From assembly GCF_015555905.1 (NCBI RefSeq), contig NZ_JADNLK010000021.1, positions 1 through 47,676 of the forward strand: DNA of 47,676 nt. The letters run 5' to 3'. Positions 26,665 through 34,469 of the stretch are shown piece by piece. The position numbers and the translations under genes were made by a program. The notes beneath the pieces were generated by a model, which searched no databases, was not told the origin of the DNA, and saw only the letters and a list, made by a program, of their open reading frames with translations. Origin of the DNA: Clostridium sp. D43t1_170807_H7 (GTDB taxonomy: Bacteria > Bacillota > Clostridia > Clostridiales > Clostridiaceae). How positions within the stretch are numbered: position 1 is the stretch's first letter; every line of letters starts with the position of its first letter.

Positions 26665-27318
26665 TTAATTATCGTCTCTTATAATAGAAACAAATCTCAA
26701 TAAATCAATTAGTAAGTTTAAGAAACTTATAAAGATAGAAAATGCAAGGGCTACTACTTCTTCTTCAGACAAAATACCATATCTGCATCTATTTTGAACA
26801 GATTTCATAATTATTAAAGAATAAACAAAATAGATGATTATTCCAATAGTTGAAATAAATAAATCGAATGTTCCAAACTTAAAGAAAAATATGTTTATAA
26901 ATTCTAAAATTAATAATACTAAAATACCTATAGTAACAATAGGCCCTAATTTAAATATATTTTCTTCATTTTGACTAGCTGCTACTAAATAAGATATACC
27001 AAATATTAATACTACTCCGATTATAACTGATATAAATGTTGCAGATCCTAGGCTATAAAAATAATATACATATGTTGAACCTGTAAGTATTCCTAAGATA
27101 AAAGCATATATGTTCATACTAGTTTTATTTCTGACAAATCCACCACGTCTACTAAAAGCAGAGATTAAAACTAATATAAAAAATGCTATATTTAAAAGAT
27201 ATCTAAAAGTTGCTGGTATAAAATTTACCCCTATAAATGATCCTATTGCCATAAATAATAAAGCTATAAAGAATGTTTTCAATATTTCAAGATAATTGTT
27301 TTTTATAATACTTTTCAT
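26665..27318 (-). CDS. Bax inhibitor-1/YccA-like membrane protein
   Basis: The 217-residue protein has seven hydrophobic segments and ends like the BI-1/YccA family, in AFSIFISFLNLLIDLLRF followed by a short charged tail. Members are calcium-leak or protease-interacting membrane proteins; the bacterial role is poorly defined. The acidic C-terminal residues that act as pH sensor in characterised members appear as RDDN. The start has GGTGATG upstream. It is a single gene. Confidence 0.8.
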   Translation of the reverse strand: MKSIIKNNYLEILKTFFIALLFMAIGSFIGVNFIPATFRYLLNIAFFILVLISAFSRRGGFVRNKTSMNIYAFILGILTGSTYVYYFYSLGSATFISVIIGVVLIFGISYLVAASQNEENIFKLGPIVTIGILVLLILEFINIFFFKFGTFDLFISTIGIIIYFVYSLIIMKSVQNRCRYGILSEEEVVALAFSIFISFLNLLIDLLRFVSIIRDDN

Positions 27319-27413
27319 AACATCACCTCTAATTGTCTTTATTTAATATTATACCCCTATAGTTTTAATTAATCTTATATATTTTGTTAATTTTTTATCA
27401 AAATTTTAGTGAA

Positions 27414-27449
27414 AAATAAACACACCTATTTATGTAGGTATGTTTATTT
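27414..27449 (-). terminator. Terminator of the MATE gene
   Basis: A stem AAATAAAC-CACCTA with TAGGT-TGTTTATTT; on the minus strand it is followed by a run of T. It begins right after the stop codon at 27450. Confidence 0.75.
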
Positions 27450-28847
27450 CTAATATGCTTTACTTTCAGTCTGTGAAACTATAGGATCAGAGATTCCTTT
27501 CATAGCTCTTCTAAATTGTATAAAGAATAATATTGCTGTAGTAGAAACTGCTAGTAAATCTGCTACAGGTTCTGCCATAAATACTGCTGTTGTTTTATCT
27601 GCCATAAACATAGGCATAATATAAATTAAAGGTATTAATAATATTATTTTTCTTAATAATGCTAAGAATAAGGATGCTTTTGCATTGCCTAAAGCAATAA
27701 AAGATTGCTGACAAGCAATTTGTATACCGAATACGCATGAAACAGCCATATATATTCTAAGAGCATGACTTGTAAAGTCAACAAGTTCTGGATCATTATT
27801 AAATATTAATACAAATGTTTCAGGTATTATCATTGCCAATGCCCATAATATAACTGAATAAGATATACAAGAAATAAGTAGTATTTTAAAAGCCTTTTTC
27901 ACACGAGTTGGATTTTTAGCACCATAGTTATAACTTATTATTGGTTGTCCACCTTGTGTTAATCCTGTAAGAGGAAGCATTGAAAATTGCATTACGCTTG
28001 TAAGAATTGTCATTGCTCCTACTGCAATATCACCACCATATTTTAATAATGAAGAATTAAAACATACTGCTATTAAACTTTCTGTAGATTGCATTATAAA
28101 TGGTGATAATCCTAATATTATTGAAGGTATAATAATCTCTTTTGATAAACGGAAATTTTTCTTTTTTAATTTCAAAGTTGATTTTTTACCAGTTAAGAAA
28201 AATAGTATCCAAATCATAGATAATGATTGAGATATAACTGTAGCTAAAGCTGCACCAGATACTCCCATATTAAATCCAAATATAAGTATAGGATCAAGAA
28301 TAATATTACTTATAGCACCTATTAAAACAGTCATCATACTAGTTGTAGCAAAGCCTTGTGCGCTTATAAATGCATTAAGTCCAAGGGTTAGTTGAACGAA
28401 TATAGTTCCTAGACTATATATTTTCATATAACTTACTGCATATTCTATTGTATTTTCACTTGCTCCAAATAATAAAAGTAAGTCTTTTGAAAAGAAAAAG
28501 AAAATTACTGTAATAGTAATAGATAATATTATTAACAGTGAAAATGAATTTCCTAATGTTTTTTCTGCATTTTCATGTTCACCTTTCCCTAAAAAAATCG
28601 AAGCTCTAGGGGCTGCACCCATACTTACAAGAGCGGCAAATGCTGAAATAAGCATAATAAGTGGTAAACATACTCCAACTCCAGTAAGCGCTAATTTACC
28701 AACATCAGCTATATGACCAATATACATACGGTCTACTAGATTATATAATAAATTAATAATTTGTGCTGCAATTGCAGGAACAGCTAATTTAAGAAGTAGC
28801 TTTCCTACACTACAACTTCCTAATTCATCTGTGTGATTTTGTTGCAT
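27450..28847 (-). CDS. MATE family efflux transporter
   Basis: This 465-residue protein has about twelve transmembrane helices and the MATE hallmarks near the start (LAVPAIAAQIINLLYNLVDR, MYIGHIADVGKLALTG). It resembles the MepA/NorM-like branch that exports cationic drugs with Na+ or H+. I start it at the ATG at 28847 (MQQNHTDELGS), which has AAAGGAGAAAG upstream; a longer frame to 28928 would run through the promoter. It is divergent from a MarR regulator with overlapping promoters, the usual arrangement for a drug-induced pump. Confidence 0.93.
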   Translation of the reverse strand: MQQNHTDELGSCSVGKLLLKLAVPAIAAQIINLLYNLVDRMYIGHIADVGKLALTGVGVCLPLIMLISAFAALVSMGAAPRASIFLGKGEHENAEKTLGNSFSLLIILSITITVIFFFFSKDLLLLFGASENTIEYAVSYMKIYSLGTIFVQLTLGLNAFISAQGFATTSMMTVLIGAISNIILDPILIFGFNMGVSGAALATVISQSLSMIWILFFLTGKKSTLKLKKKNFRLSKEIIIPSIILGLSPFIMQSTESLIAVCFNSSLLKYGGDIAVGAMTILTSVMQFSMLPLTGLTQGGQPIISYNYGAKNPTRVKKAFKILLISCISYSVILWALAMIIPETFVLIFNNDPELVDFTSHALRIYMAVSCVFGIQIACQQSFIALGNAKASLFLALLRKIILLIPLIYIMPMFMADKTTAVFMAEPVADLLAVSTTAILFFIQFRRAMKGISDPIVSQTESKAY

Positions 28848-28870
28848 AATATCTTTCTCCTTTAATAAAA

Positions 28871-28928
28871 TTGACAAAAAATAATAATAACTATAAAATA
28901 GTTTACAAATAAACAGTTTCTTTGTCAA
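28871..28928. promoter_or_regulatory. Overlapping divergent MATE and marR promoters
   Basis: Plus strand, for marR: TTGACA (28871-28876), 17 bases, TAAAAT (28894-28899). Minus strand, for the MATE gene: TTGACA (28928-28923), 17 bases, TAAACT (28905-28900). The two -10 boxes touch. Confidence 0.75.
28889..28914. promoter_or_regulatory. Candidate MarR operator
   Basis: Two inverted repeats sit on the paired -10 boxes: AACTAT-AAA-ATAGTT (28889-28903) and GTTTA-CAAA-TAAAC (28901-28914). Binding there would repress both genes. Confidence 0.5.
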
Positions 28929-28943
28929 CTATATTGGAGGGTA

Positions 28944-29402
28944 ATGATGAAAACTAAATTTGATATTACAGAAATACTATACTCAATAAAAAATATAAAT
29001 GATTTATATTATAACTTATCTGTAAAAGCAGCTTATGAATGTGGAATTAGTAAGCCTGAGGCAGATATACTAGCTTTTCTAAATAACAATCCATCTTGTG
29101 ATACAGCAAGGGATATAGTTAAATTAAAAGGATTTTCTAAAGCATATGTTTCTAAAGCAGTAGAACCATTAATATTAAAGGGATTTATAGAAGTTGAAGT
29201 TGATAAAGATGATAGACGTTGCCAGCACTTAAAATTAACAGAAAAATCTAAACCTATAGTAATAAAATTATATAATATGCAAAGTAAATTTATAGATAAA
29301 ATTACAGAAGGAATAGATCAAAAGGATATAGAAAAGTATCTTGATGTAATTCAACGCTTTTCAGAAAATGCTTTAAAAGGGACAGTGGATAATTATGTAT
29401 AA
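28944..29402 (+). CDS. MarR family transcription regulator
   Basis: The 152-residue winged-helix protein shows the MarR DNA-binding core at residues 45-100, including LKGFSKAYVSKAVEPLILKG and the wing DKDDRRCQHLKLT (the D-x-R-D/R-type wing). It most likely represses the divergent MATE pump and itself, with release by a ligand. It should not be taken for FabT without test, though FabT is of the same family. The ATG follows TTGGAGGG. Confidence 0.92.
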   Translation: MMKTKFDITEILYSIKNINDLYYNLSVKAAYECGISKPEADILAFLNNNPSCDTARDIVKLKGFSKAYVSKAVEPLILKGFIEVEVDKDDRRCQHLKLTEKSKPIVIKLYNMQSKFIDKITEGIDQKDIEKYLDVIQRFSENALKGTVDNYV

Positions 29403-29416
29403 TTATCTATTGTCCC
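29379..29416 (+). terminator. marR 3' stem-loop
   Basis: GGGACA and GATAATTA pair with TAATTATC and TGTCCC across two mismatches. The marR stop codon lies inside the hairpin. The T-run is weak. Confidence 0.55.
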
Positions 29417-29455
29417 TCCTACTACTTACTTTGATTATATTATTATAAATTATAT

Positions 29456-29476
29456 TTAGTTTGCTTTTGAAAACAT
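29456..29476 (-). pseudogene. carD-like 5' stub (six codons)
   Basis: Directly after the second leader copy the minus strand reads MFSKAN and stop, against MFAKND in carD. The ribosome binding site AAGGAGG of carD is AAGGCAT here. The remainder of the gene is absent. It looks like the residue of a deleted carD paralogue. Confidence 0.45.
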
Positions 29477-29485
29477 AATATTATG

Positions 29486-29570
29486 CCTTAATAAAAAATG
29501 TGCAATTTATCAACAACTGGACTTGCGTCGTATATCTAAAAATTACCTGTTGTTTATTTTATATTTTGCA
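29486..29570 (-). repeat. carD leader repeat, copy B
   Basis: It matches copy A (25703-25787) over most of its length in the same strand sense, with runs of up to 20 identical bases, including ATTGCACATTTTTTATTAAG. The first TTGTCGATA is lost and the second is TTGTTGATA. No intact gene follows it. Confidence 0.7.
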
Positions 29571-29573
29571 TTA

Positions 29574-30350
29574 TTAAACAAATGTTATTTCATCAAGATT
29601 AGGAAATTCATATTCATTTAATTGAATTCTTTGAAGTACTTTTATTACTTCATCGAAGTTATTAATTAAATTTATATTATTTTCTATTAATAGTGATTGT
29701 AAAGAAGAATTCTCCCACTCTATCCATCGTATATAATTATCACGTTCTTCAGTATATTTTTTAAATTCATTATTATTATATAAGTTTTCTACTATTTCAT
29801 CACAAATAAAAAAGTTACAAACATAACTTCTATATTGACTATTCAAGGTACATCCTTTTCCAGAAATAACAAAAGGACATGATCTAAAGAACATAGATAC
29901 ATCTTTAATTACGCGTGGTTTTTTTATTTGTTTTCTTTCTATAAGATCTTGATTATCATATTCTTTATATATCTCGTATTCTTCATCTTCATATAAAATT
30001 TCTTCACGAATTTCTTTAACATCTTTCTCTATTGCAAATTCAAGAGAACACTTTCCTTTTGTATTAATATATTTATTATAGCTTTTTTCATCAAAAAAAC
30101 CTTTAGCATGTATATAATAATTATATACTACTGTATTTGGCATATTTATAATCTTTTTTAGTATCTCTAATCCATCACTGCTTTTAGCCATTTTTTGAAT
30201 TTCATATAAGTTAAATTTAGGAAAATACCAGCAACAACCCCTCTTTTTTACTTCACATAAACTTTTTCCAAAAATACTATTACATTCATAGCATGTACTA
30301 CATCCAATCTGTGGAATTCCATTTGTATTAGATAAAAATATTTTTCCCAT
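29574..30350 (-). CDS. Cys-rich protein, YkgJ-like zinc/iron-binding motif
   Basis: No firm family assignment. The 258-residue protein has an N-terminal cluster of Cys in GCSTCYECN, SLCEVKKRGCCWYF and later SCPFVISGKGCTL with YVCNFFICDE. The pattern of CC followed by a helix (FNLYEIQKM), then a GC-x-L...R-x-x-x-C block, resembles the YkgJ CxxCxxCC metal-binding fold, but the spacing is looser. There is no signal peptide. The middle (residues 100-150) is acidic and Tyr-rich. It lies between the carD-like stub and a lipoprotein gene on the same strand, about 110 bases apart. Confidence 0.65.
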   Translation of the reverse strand: MGKIFLSNTNGIPQIGCSTCYECNSIFGKSLCEVKKRGCCWYFPKFNLYEIQKMAKSSDGLEILKKIINMPNTVVYNYYIHAKGFFDEKSYNKYINTKGKCSLEFAIEKDVKEIREEILYEDEEYEIYKEYDNQDLIERKQIKKPRVIKDVSMFFRSCPFVISGKGCTLNSQYRSYVCNFFICDEIVENLYNNNEFKKYTEERDNYIRWIEWENSSLQSLLIENNINLINNFDEVIKVLQRIQLNEYEFPNLDEITFV

Positions 30351-30471
30351 CAGTACCCACTCCTATAAATATATATAACAAATTTTCTATGGCTATTATA
30401 TCATTTAAAATTAATCTATAAAATATTAAACCATTAATGCAATATATATATTCAATAAATAAAAACTTTAT

Positions 30472-31035
30472 TTATTGAATTAATTCATTGTTATTATCAT
30501 CAAAATATTTTACCTCTAAACGAATACCAGCACTTTCTTCTAAAGTTAAATTTTCTTTTATTAAAACCATAGATTCTTTTCCAATTTCTAAATTTGCATT
30601 ATATTTATAAACATCATTTATTGTAATTTCAACTTTAGAAACCTTTTTACCATTAGATATTATAATGTAACCATATTTAGCATTAGTTATATCGTTATAA
30701 TTTTGATAAATTATTCTGTAATTTGATATACCTAAGCCATTTGTATCTATGTCCAATTTATTAGCTTGGTTTAATATATAGTTTCCTTCACTATCCTTTT
30801 CATAAACAAAAACACCTTGTGTACTATCAGTTGAAAAGCCAACTATTTTTGTATCTGCAACATAAATTTCACCTATAGCGTAAAGACTATACTCATCAAC
30901 TATATTTTCTAATTCTTCTTTATTAATACCTTTTAACTCTTCATTATTTTTATTTAAATAAACTTTAGATTCTACACATCCCATAGGAAATAAATTTAAC
31001 AAAATAACTAAAATTAATAATATAATTTTTTTCAT
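30472..31035 (-). CDS. Putative lipoprotein, 187 aa
   Basis: The N-terminus is a signal peptide of the lipoprotein kind, a Lys-rich start, hydrophobic run and FPMGC, where Cys20 would be lipidated; the residues before Cys fit the lipobox only loosely. The remainder is a beta-rich extracytoplasmic domain with no family that I recognise. A strong GGGAGGAAA ribosome site precedes the ATG. Function unknown. Confidence 0.7.
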   Translation of the reverse strand: MKKIILLILVILLNLFPMGCVESKVYLNKNNEELKGINKEELENIVDEYSLYAIGEIYVADTKIVGFSTDSTQGVFVYEKDSEGNYILNQANKLDIDTNGLGISNYRIIYQNYNDITNAKYGYIIISNGKKVSKVEITINDVYKYNANLEIGKESMVLIKENLTLEESAGIRLEVKYFDDNNNELIQ

Positions 31036-31284
31036 AGGTTTCCTCCCTTTTATTATAAGAAGATGCTTAAATTATATTTTATTATGTATAATTAAATTAT
31101 ACATTTAAATTTGTAATAAAATCCATATTTTATGATTATTCATATAAAAAAAGTACTAAATTCAAACACATCTCCTATTATAAAGATAAATAAAATAAGT
31201 TTATTTTTATTTATATAATTAATGAAGCTTTTATATGCTATAATAAGTAATAATTAATTTCTTAAATTTGAAAGGATACGAAAG

Positions 31285-32328
31285 ATGGAAAAATATATTT
31301 CTAATATAAAAGTACCTAAGATAAGTATTGCACCAATGGTTGATAAATCACATAGACATTTTAGATATTTCTGTAGAATAATGAATAAAGAAGCTCTTAT
31401 TTATTCAGAAATGATAACAGCACAAGCAATAATTAATGGTGATTTAGATAAAATTCTTTATTTTAGAGAAGATGAAGGAGATGTTGCTCTTCAAATAGCA
31501 GCATCAAATCCAGAAGATGCTTATAAAGCAGTTAGACTTGCCGAAAAATATAATTATTCAGAAATAAACTTAAATTGTGGATGTCCTTCTGATAGAGTAT
31601 CAGGAAATCTTATGGGGGCAGCTTTAATGTCAGATAAGAATCTTGTGTATGAAATACTTGCAGCAATGAAAGAAGCAACAAATAAGCCAATAACAATAAA
31701 GCATAGAATTGGAATTGATGGTACTGGAGTAATTGATAATAAAAACAATAAAATTATAATGAGTGGTTATGAAGATCTACTAGAATTTTTAGATACAGTA
31801 TCTAAGGCACACCCTGATAGATATACTGTTCATGCACGTTCAGCTATATTAAAAGGACTAAGTCCTAAAGATAACAGAGAAATACCACCTTTGGATTATC
31901 AGATGGTTTATAAATTAAAAAAAGACTTTAGTTATTTAAATATAGAGATAAATGGTGGATTTAAGAGTTTAGAAAGTGTTAAAGATGCATTAAAAAAAGT
32001 TGATGGAGTTATGATTGGAAGAGCTGCCTATGAAGATTGTTATCTTTTAGCTGATTTACATAAAGTTAATGAAGAAAATAAAAACATTAAATCAATTTCA
32101 CGTGGAGAAATTATTAAAACATATATTCCATATGTTATTGAAGAACTTGAAAAAGGAAGTAATGTACATGCTTTAGCTGCTCCACTACAAAGTTTATTTC
32201 AAGGTCAAAAAGGAAGTAGAAAATTTAAGCAGTTGTTATCATCATCTAATGTAAAAAAAGAAACTTTAGTAGATGTATTAAATAATATATTAGAAGTTAT
32301 GCCACAGGATATACTTTGGGATATATAA
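31285..32328 (+). CDS. tRNA-dihydrouridine synthase (Dus family)
   Basis: Dus enzymes reduce uridines of tRNA with FMN and NADPH. The 347-residue protein has IAPMVDKSHRHFR at the start, SEMITAQAI, the catalytic Cys in INLNCGCPSDRVSG, and KHRIGID and NGGFKS for FMN phosphate binding. The VSGNLMGAALM stretch after the catalytic Cys is of the DusA type (VQ-GxFGAxLM), so it is closer to DusA than to DusB. It is a single gene with its own terminator. Confidence 0.92.
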   Translation: MEKYISNIKVPKISIAPMVDKSHRHFRYFCRIMNKEALIYSEMITAQAIINGDLDKILYFREDEGDVALQIAASNPEDAYKAVRLAEKYNYSEINLNCGCPSDRVSGNLMGAALMSDKNLVYEILAAMKEATNKPITIKHRIGIDGTGVIDNKNNKIIMSGYEDLLEFLDTVSKAHPDRYTVHARSAILKGLSPKDNREIPPLDYQMVYKLKKDFSYLNIEINGGFKSLESVKDALKKVDGVMIGRAAYEDCYLLADLHKVNEENKNIKSISRGEIIKTYIPYVIEELEKGSNVHALAAPLQSLFQGQKGSRKFKQLLSSSNVKKETLVDVLNNILEVMPQDILWDI

Positions 32329-32337
32329 AAACAATAT

Positions 32338-32406
32338 AATAAAAAGTACTTATACTTACTATAGGAATAATATAACTTACTATAGTAATATTAAGTACTT
32401 TTTATT
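32338..32406. terminator. Bidirectional terminator, dus / HAD gene
   Basis: A 15-bp outer stem AATAAAAAGTACTTA / TAAGTACTTTTTATT encloses two copies of ACTTACTATAG. It lies between convergent genes. Confidence 0.75.
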
Positions 32407-32414
32407 ATGATTTC

Positions 32415-33212
32415 TTAATTATTAAATATAAACTTTTTTATACCAACAGCAACACCATCATTATGAACTGTTTCTGTAACTTTATTAGCATATTTTTTTA
32501 CTTCATCATCTGCATTTCCCATAGCTATTCCACAGCCTACAGTTGAAAGCATTTCTATATCATTTTTACCATCTCCAAAAGCATAGCTATTTTCAATATC
32601 CACATTAAGGTATTCTAAAGCTTTAAGTATTCCGGTTGCTTTTGTATTTTTCTTTGAATATAATTCAAAAGATTTTAAAGCAATACTATTAACATAATCG
32701 TATTCTTCATTTCTTTGAACTATTTTCAAACATAAATCAGCTATCTCATCATCAGGACACATCATTTCAATTTTAAAAGCTTTAACTTCATCTAAAGAAA
32801 ATTCATCTTTAATTAATTCTTTTGAAACACCTACTGTGTCATAAAAATCATAAAATTCTTTGAATTTTTTATACATATATGAATAATGTTCGCCCTCTAA
32901 TATATATTGAATATTGAGTTCATCTAATTCATTTATTAAATCATTTATAAATTCTCTATCTATATGCTCACTATGTATTGTCTCGTTATTTATAATTACG
33001 TGGGAACCATTTGCTAAAATATAACCATCAAAACCAAAATCTAGTATGGATTTACTTAAGAATGCATATGGTCTCCCAGTTGAAATAAATACATGATGTC
33101 CTTCTTTTTGAAGAGAGCGAATAGAATCTTTAACTATTGGAGTCATATCAGTTATTCCACCAAAGTAATCTAATAATGTCCCATCAATATCAAAAAATAC
33201 AGCCTTTTTCAT
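32415..33212 (-). CDS. HAD superfamily Cof-type phosphatase
   Basis: The 265-residue protein is a Cof-type (class IIB) HAD hydrolase: nucleophile Asp in FFDIDGTLLD near the start, STGRP as motif II, and GDGKNDIEML as motif IV near the C-terminus. Substrates in this group are sugar phosphates or flavin-type phosphates and cannot be told here. I start at the ATG at 33212 (MKKAVFF) because GTGGGGGAT just before acts as the binding site; the GTG at 33224 lies within it. Confidence 0.9.
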   Translation of the reverse strand: MKKAVFFDIDGTLLDYFGGITDMTPIVKDSIRSLQKEGHHVFISTGRPYAFLSKSILDFGFDGYILANGSHVIINNETIHSEHIDREFINDLINELDELNIQYILEGEHYSYMYKKFKEFYDFYDTVGVSKELIKDEFSLDEVKAFKIEMMCPDDEIADLCLKIVQRNEEYDYVNSIALKSFELYSKKNTKATGILKALEYLNVDIENSYAFGDGKNDIEMLSTVGCGIAMGNADDEVKKYANKVTETVHNDGVAVGIKKFIFNN

Positions 33213-33349
33213 GAAATCCCCCACTTTTCTCTTTAAGCCTATTTTATTTTACACTTACCTAATTGTCAATTAACTAATACTTATAAGTAATTTTTTTTAA
33301 TTGCTATGAATAACAATATAAGTATACATAATTAAATAAGGAGGCAAAT

Positions 33350-34372
33350 ATGTATATTGTTATAGCTATACTTGGTTTTAGTTTGTTAGTGATTATTCAC
33401 GAACTTGGGCATTTTATTATGGCAAAAGCAAATGGAATAAAGGTTGAAGAATTTTCAGTAGGCATGGGACCAGAGGTATTTTCAAAAAAAGGTGAAGAAA
33501 CTAGATATTCATTAAGGCTTTTGCCTATTGGAGGATTTGTTAGTTTATTAGGCGAAGAAGTAGTTATAGATGATGAAAGAAGTTTTTCAAGTACTTCTCC
33601 GGTAAGAAAGATTTCAATTATATTAGCTGGTGCCATAATGAATATTATTTTTGCAGTTATAGTATTCAGCATGATTATTTCATATAGAGGATTTAATGAA
33701 TTAAAAATTAGTAAGTTATCTGAGAATTCACCTGCCATTAATTCAGGATTACAAATTAATGATGAGATTTTAAAGATAGATGGAGCTAAAGTATATACCC
33801 CTACAGATGTTACTATGAGCATACAACTTTCTAATGGTGATCCTATAAATTTATTAGTAAATAGGAATGGTGAAAAGATAGAAGTAAGTCTTACGCCTGA
33901 ATTAATTGAAAATAATGGTAGCAAACTTTATCGCATTGGATTCTATTATAGTGCTATTAAAGAACCTACTATTGCTCAAGCAATAAAACAATCTTTTAGA
34001 GAAACATTTTCACTAATTAGTCAGACCTTTAAAAGCCTTAAACTTATAGTTTTAGGAAATGTAAATTTTAAAACTGATATAGGTGGACCTATTACTATAA
34101 TTAGAATGTCAACTCAAGCAGCCCAAAATGGATTATTGTCTCTTGGTTATTTATTAGGTTTTATAAGCGTTAATTTAGCTATATTTAATTTGTTACCTTT
34201 TCCAGCATTAGATGGCGGATGGGCAGCTGTTACTATTATTGAGTTAATAATAAAAAGAAAACTTCCAGATAAATTTGTTGGGGCTGCAAATTATGTAGGA
34301 TTTATTATTTTAATGGGAATTATGATTATAGTAACATTAAAAGATCTATTATTTCCTATTAAACTACAATAA
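33350..34372 (+). CDS. rseP: RseP-like site-2 protease (M50)
   Basis: This membrane metalloprotease has the zinc motif HELGH (residues 17-21) in its first helix, a PDZ domain at about residues 110-190 (SENSPAINSGLQINDEI) and the third zinc ligand in PALDGGW near residue 286. Family members cut transmembrane segments of anti-sigma factors or of signal peptides. In clostridia the gene usually lies beside dxr and ispG; here it stands alone, between a HAD gene and the sulfate operon. The start has AAGGAGGCAAAT. Four hydrophobic helices are visible. Confidence 0.93.
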   Translation: MYIVIAILGFSLLVIIHELGHFIMAKANGIKVEEFSVGMGPEVFSKKGEETRYSLRLLPIGGFVSLLGEEVVIDDERSFSSTSPVRKISIILAGAIMNIIFAVIVFSMIISYRGFNELKISKLSENSPAINSGLQINDEILKIDGAKVYTPTDVTMSIQLSNGDPINLLVNRNGEKIEVSLTPELIENNGSKLYRIGFYYSAIKEPTIAQAIKQSFRETFSLISQTFKSLKLIVLGNVNFKTDIGGPITIIRMSTQAAQNGLLSLGYLLGFISVNLAIFNLLPFPALDGGWAAVTIIELIIKRKLPDKFVGAANYVGFIILMGIMIIVTLKDLLFPIKLQ

Positions 34373-34419
34373 TTAAAAAGCTATCATCAAATACTACTAA
34401 TTTGATGATAGCTTTTTAA
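34373..34419. terminator. Bidirectional terminator, rseP / cysN
   Basis: A stem of about 18 bp (AAAAAGCTATCATCAAAT with ATTTGATGATAGCTTTTT) with a short loop, between convergent genes. It ends the sulfate operon and rseP. Confidence 0.85.
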
Positions 34420-34469
34420 TCCAGCCATTCCATGTATTCAGATACATTTAGTTGCAAGGATCATTGAGT

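Noticed and set aside
28944..29402. MarR protein as the FabT that binds the fab boxes
   Set aside because: It is paired with the MATE pump, and its own promoter repeats (AACTAT-AAA-ATAGTT) do not match the FabT-like box.
32351..32390. Direct repeat ACTTACTATAG as a mobile element footprint
   Set aside because: Both copies lie inside the loop of a terminator; no transposase or longer repeat is nearby.
34385..34410. A fourth FabT-like palindrome (TCAAAT...ATTTGA)
   Set aside because: The half-sites are in the wrong order and belong to the stem of the rseP/cysN terminator.
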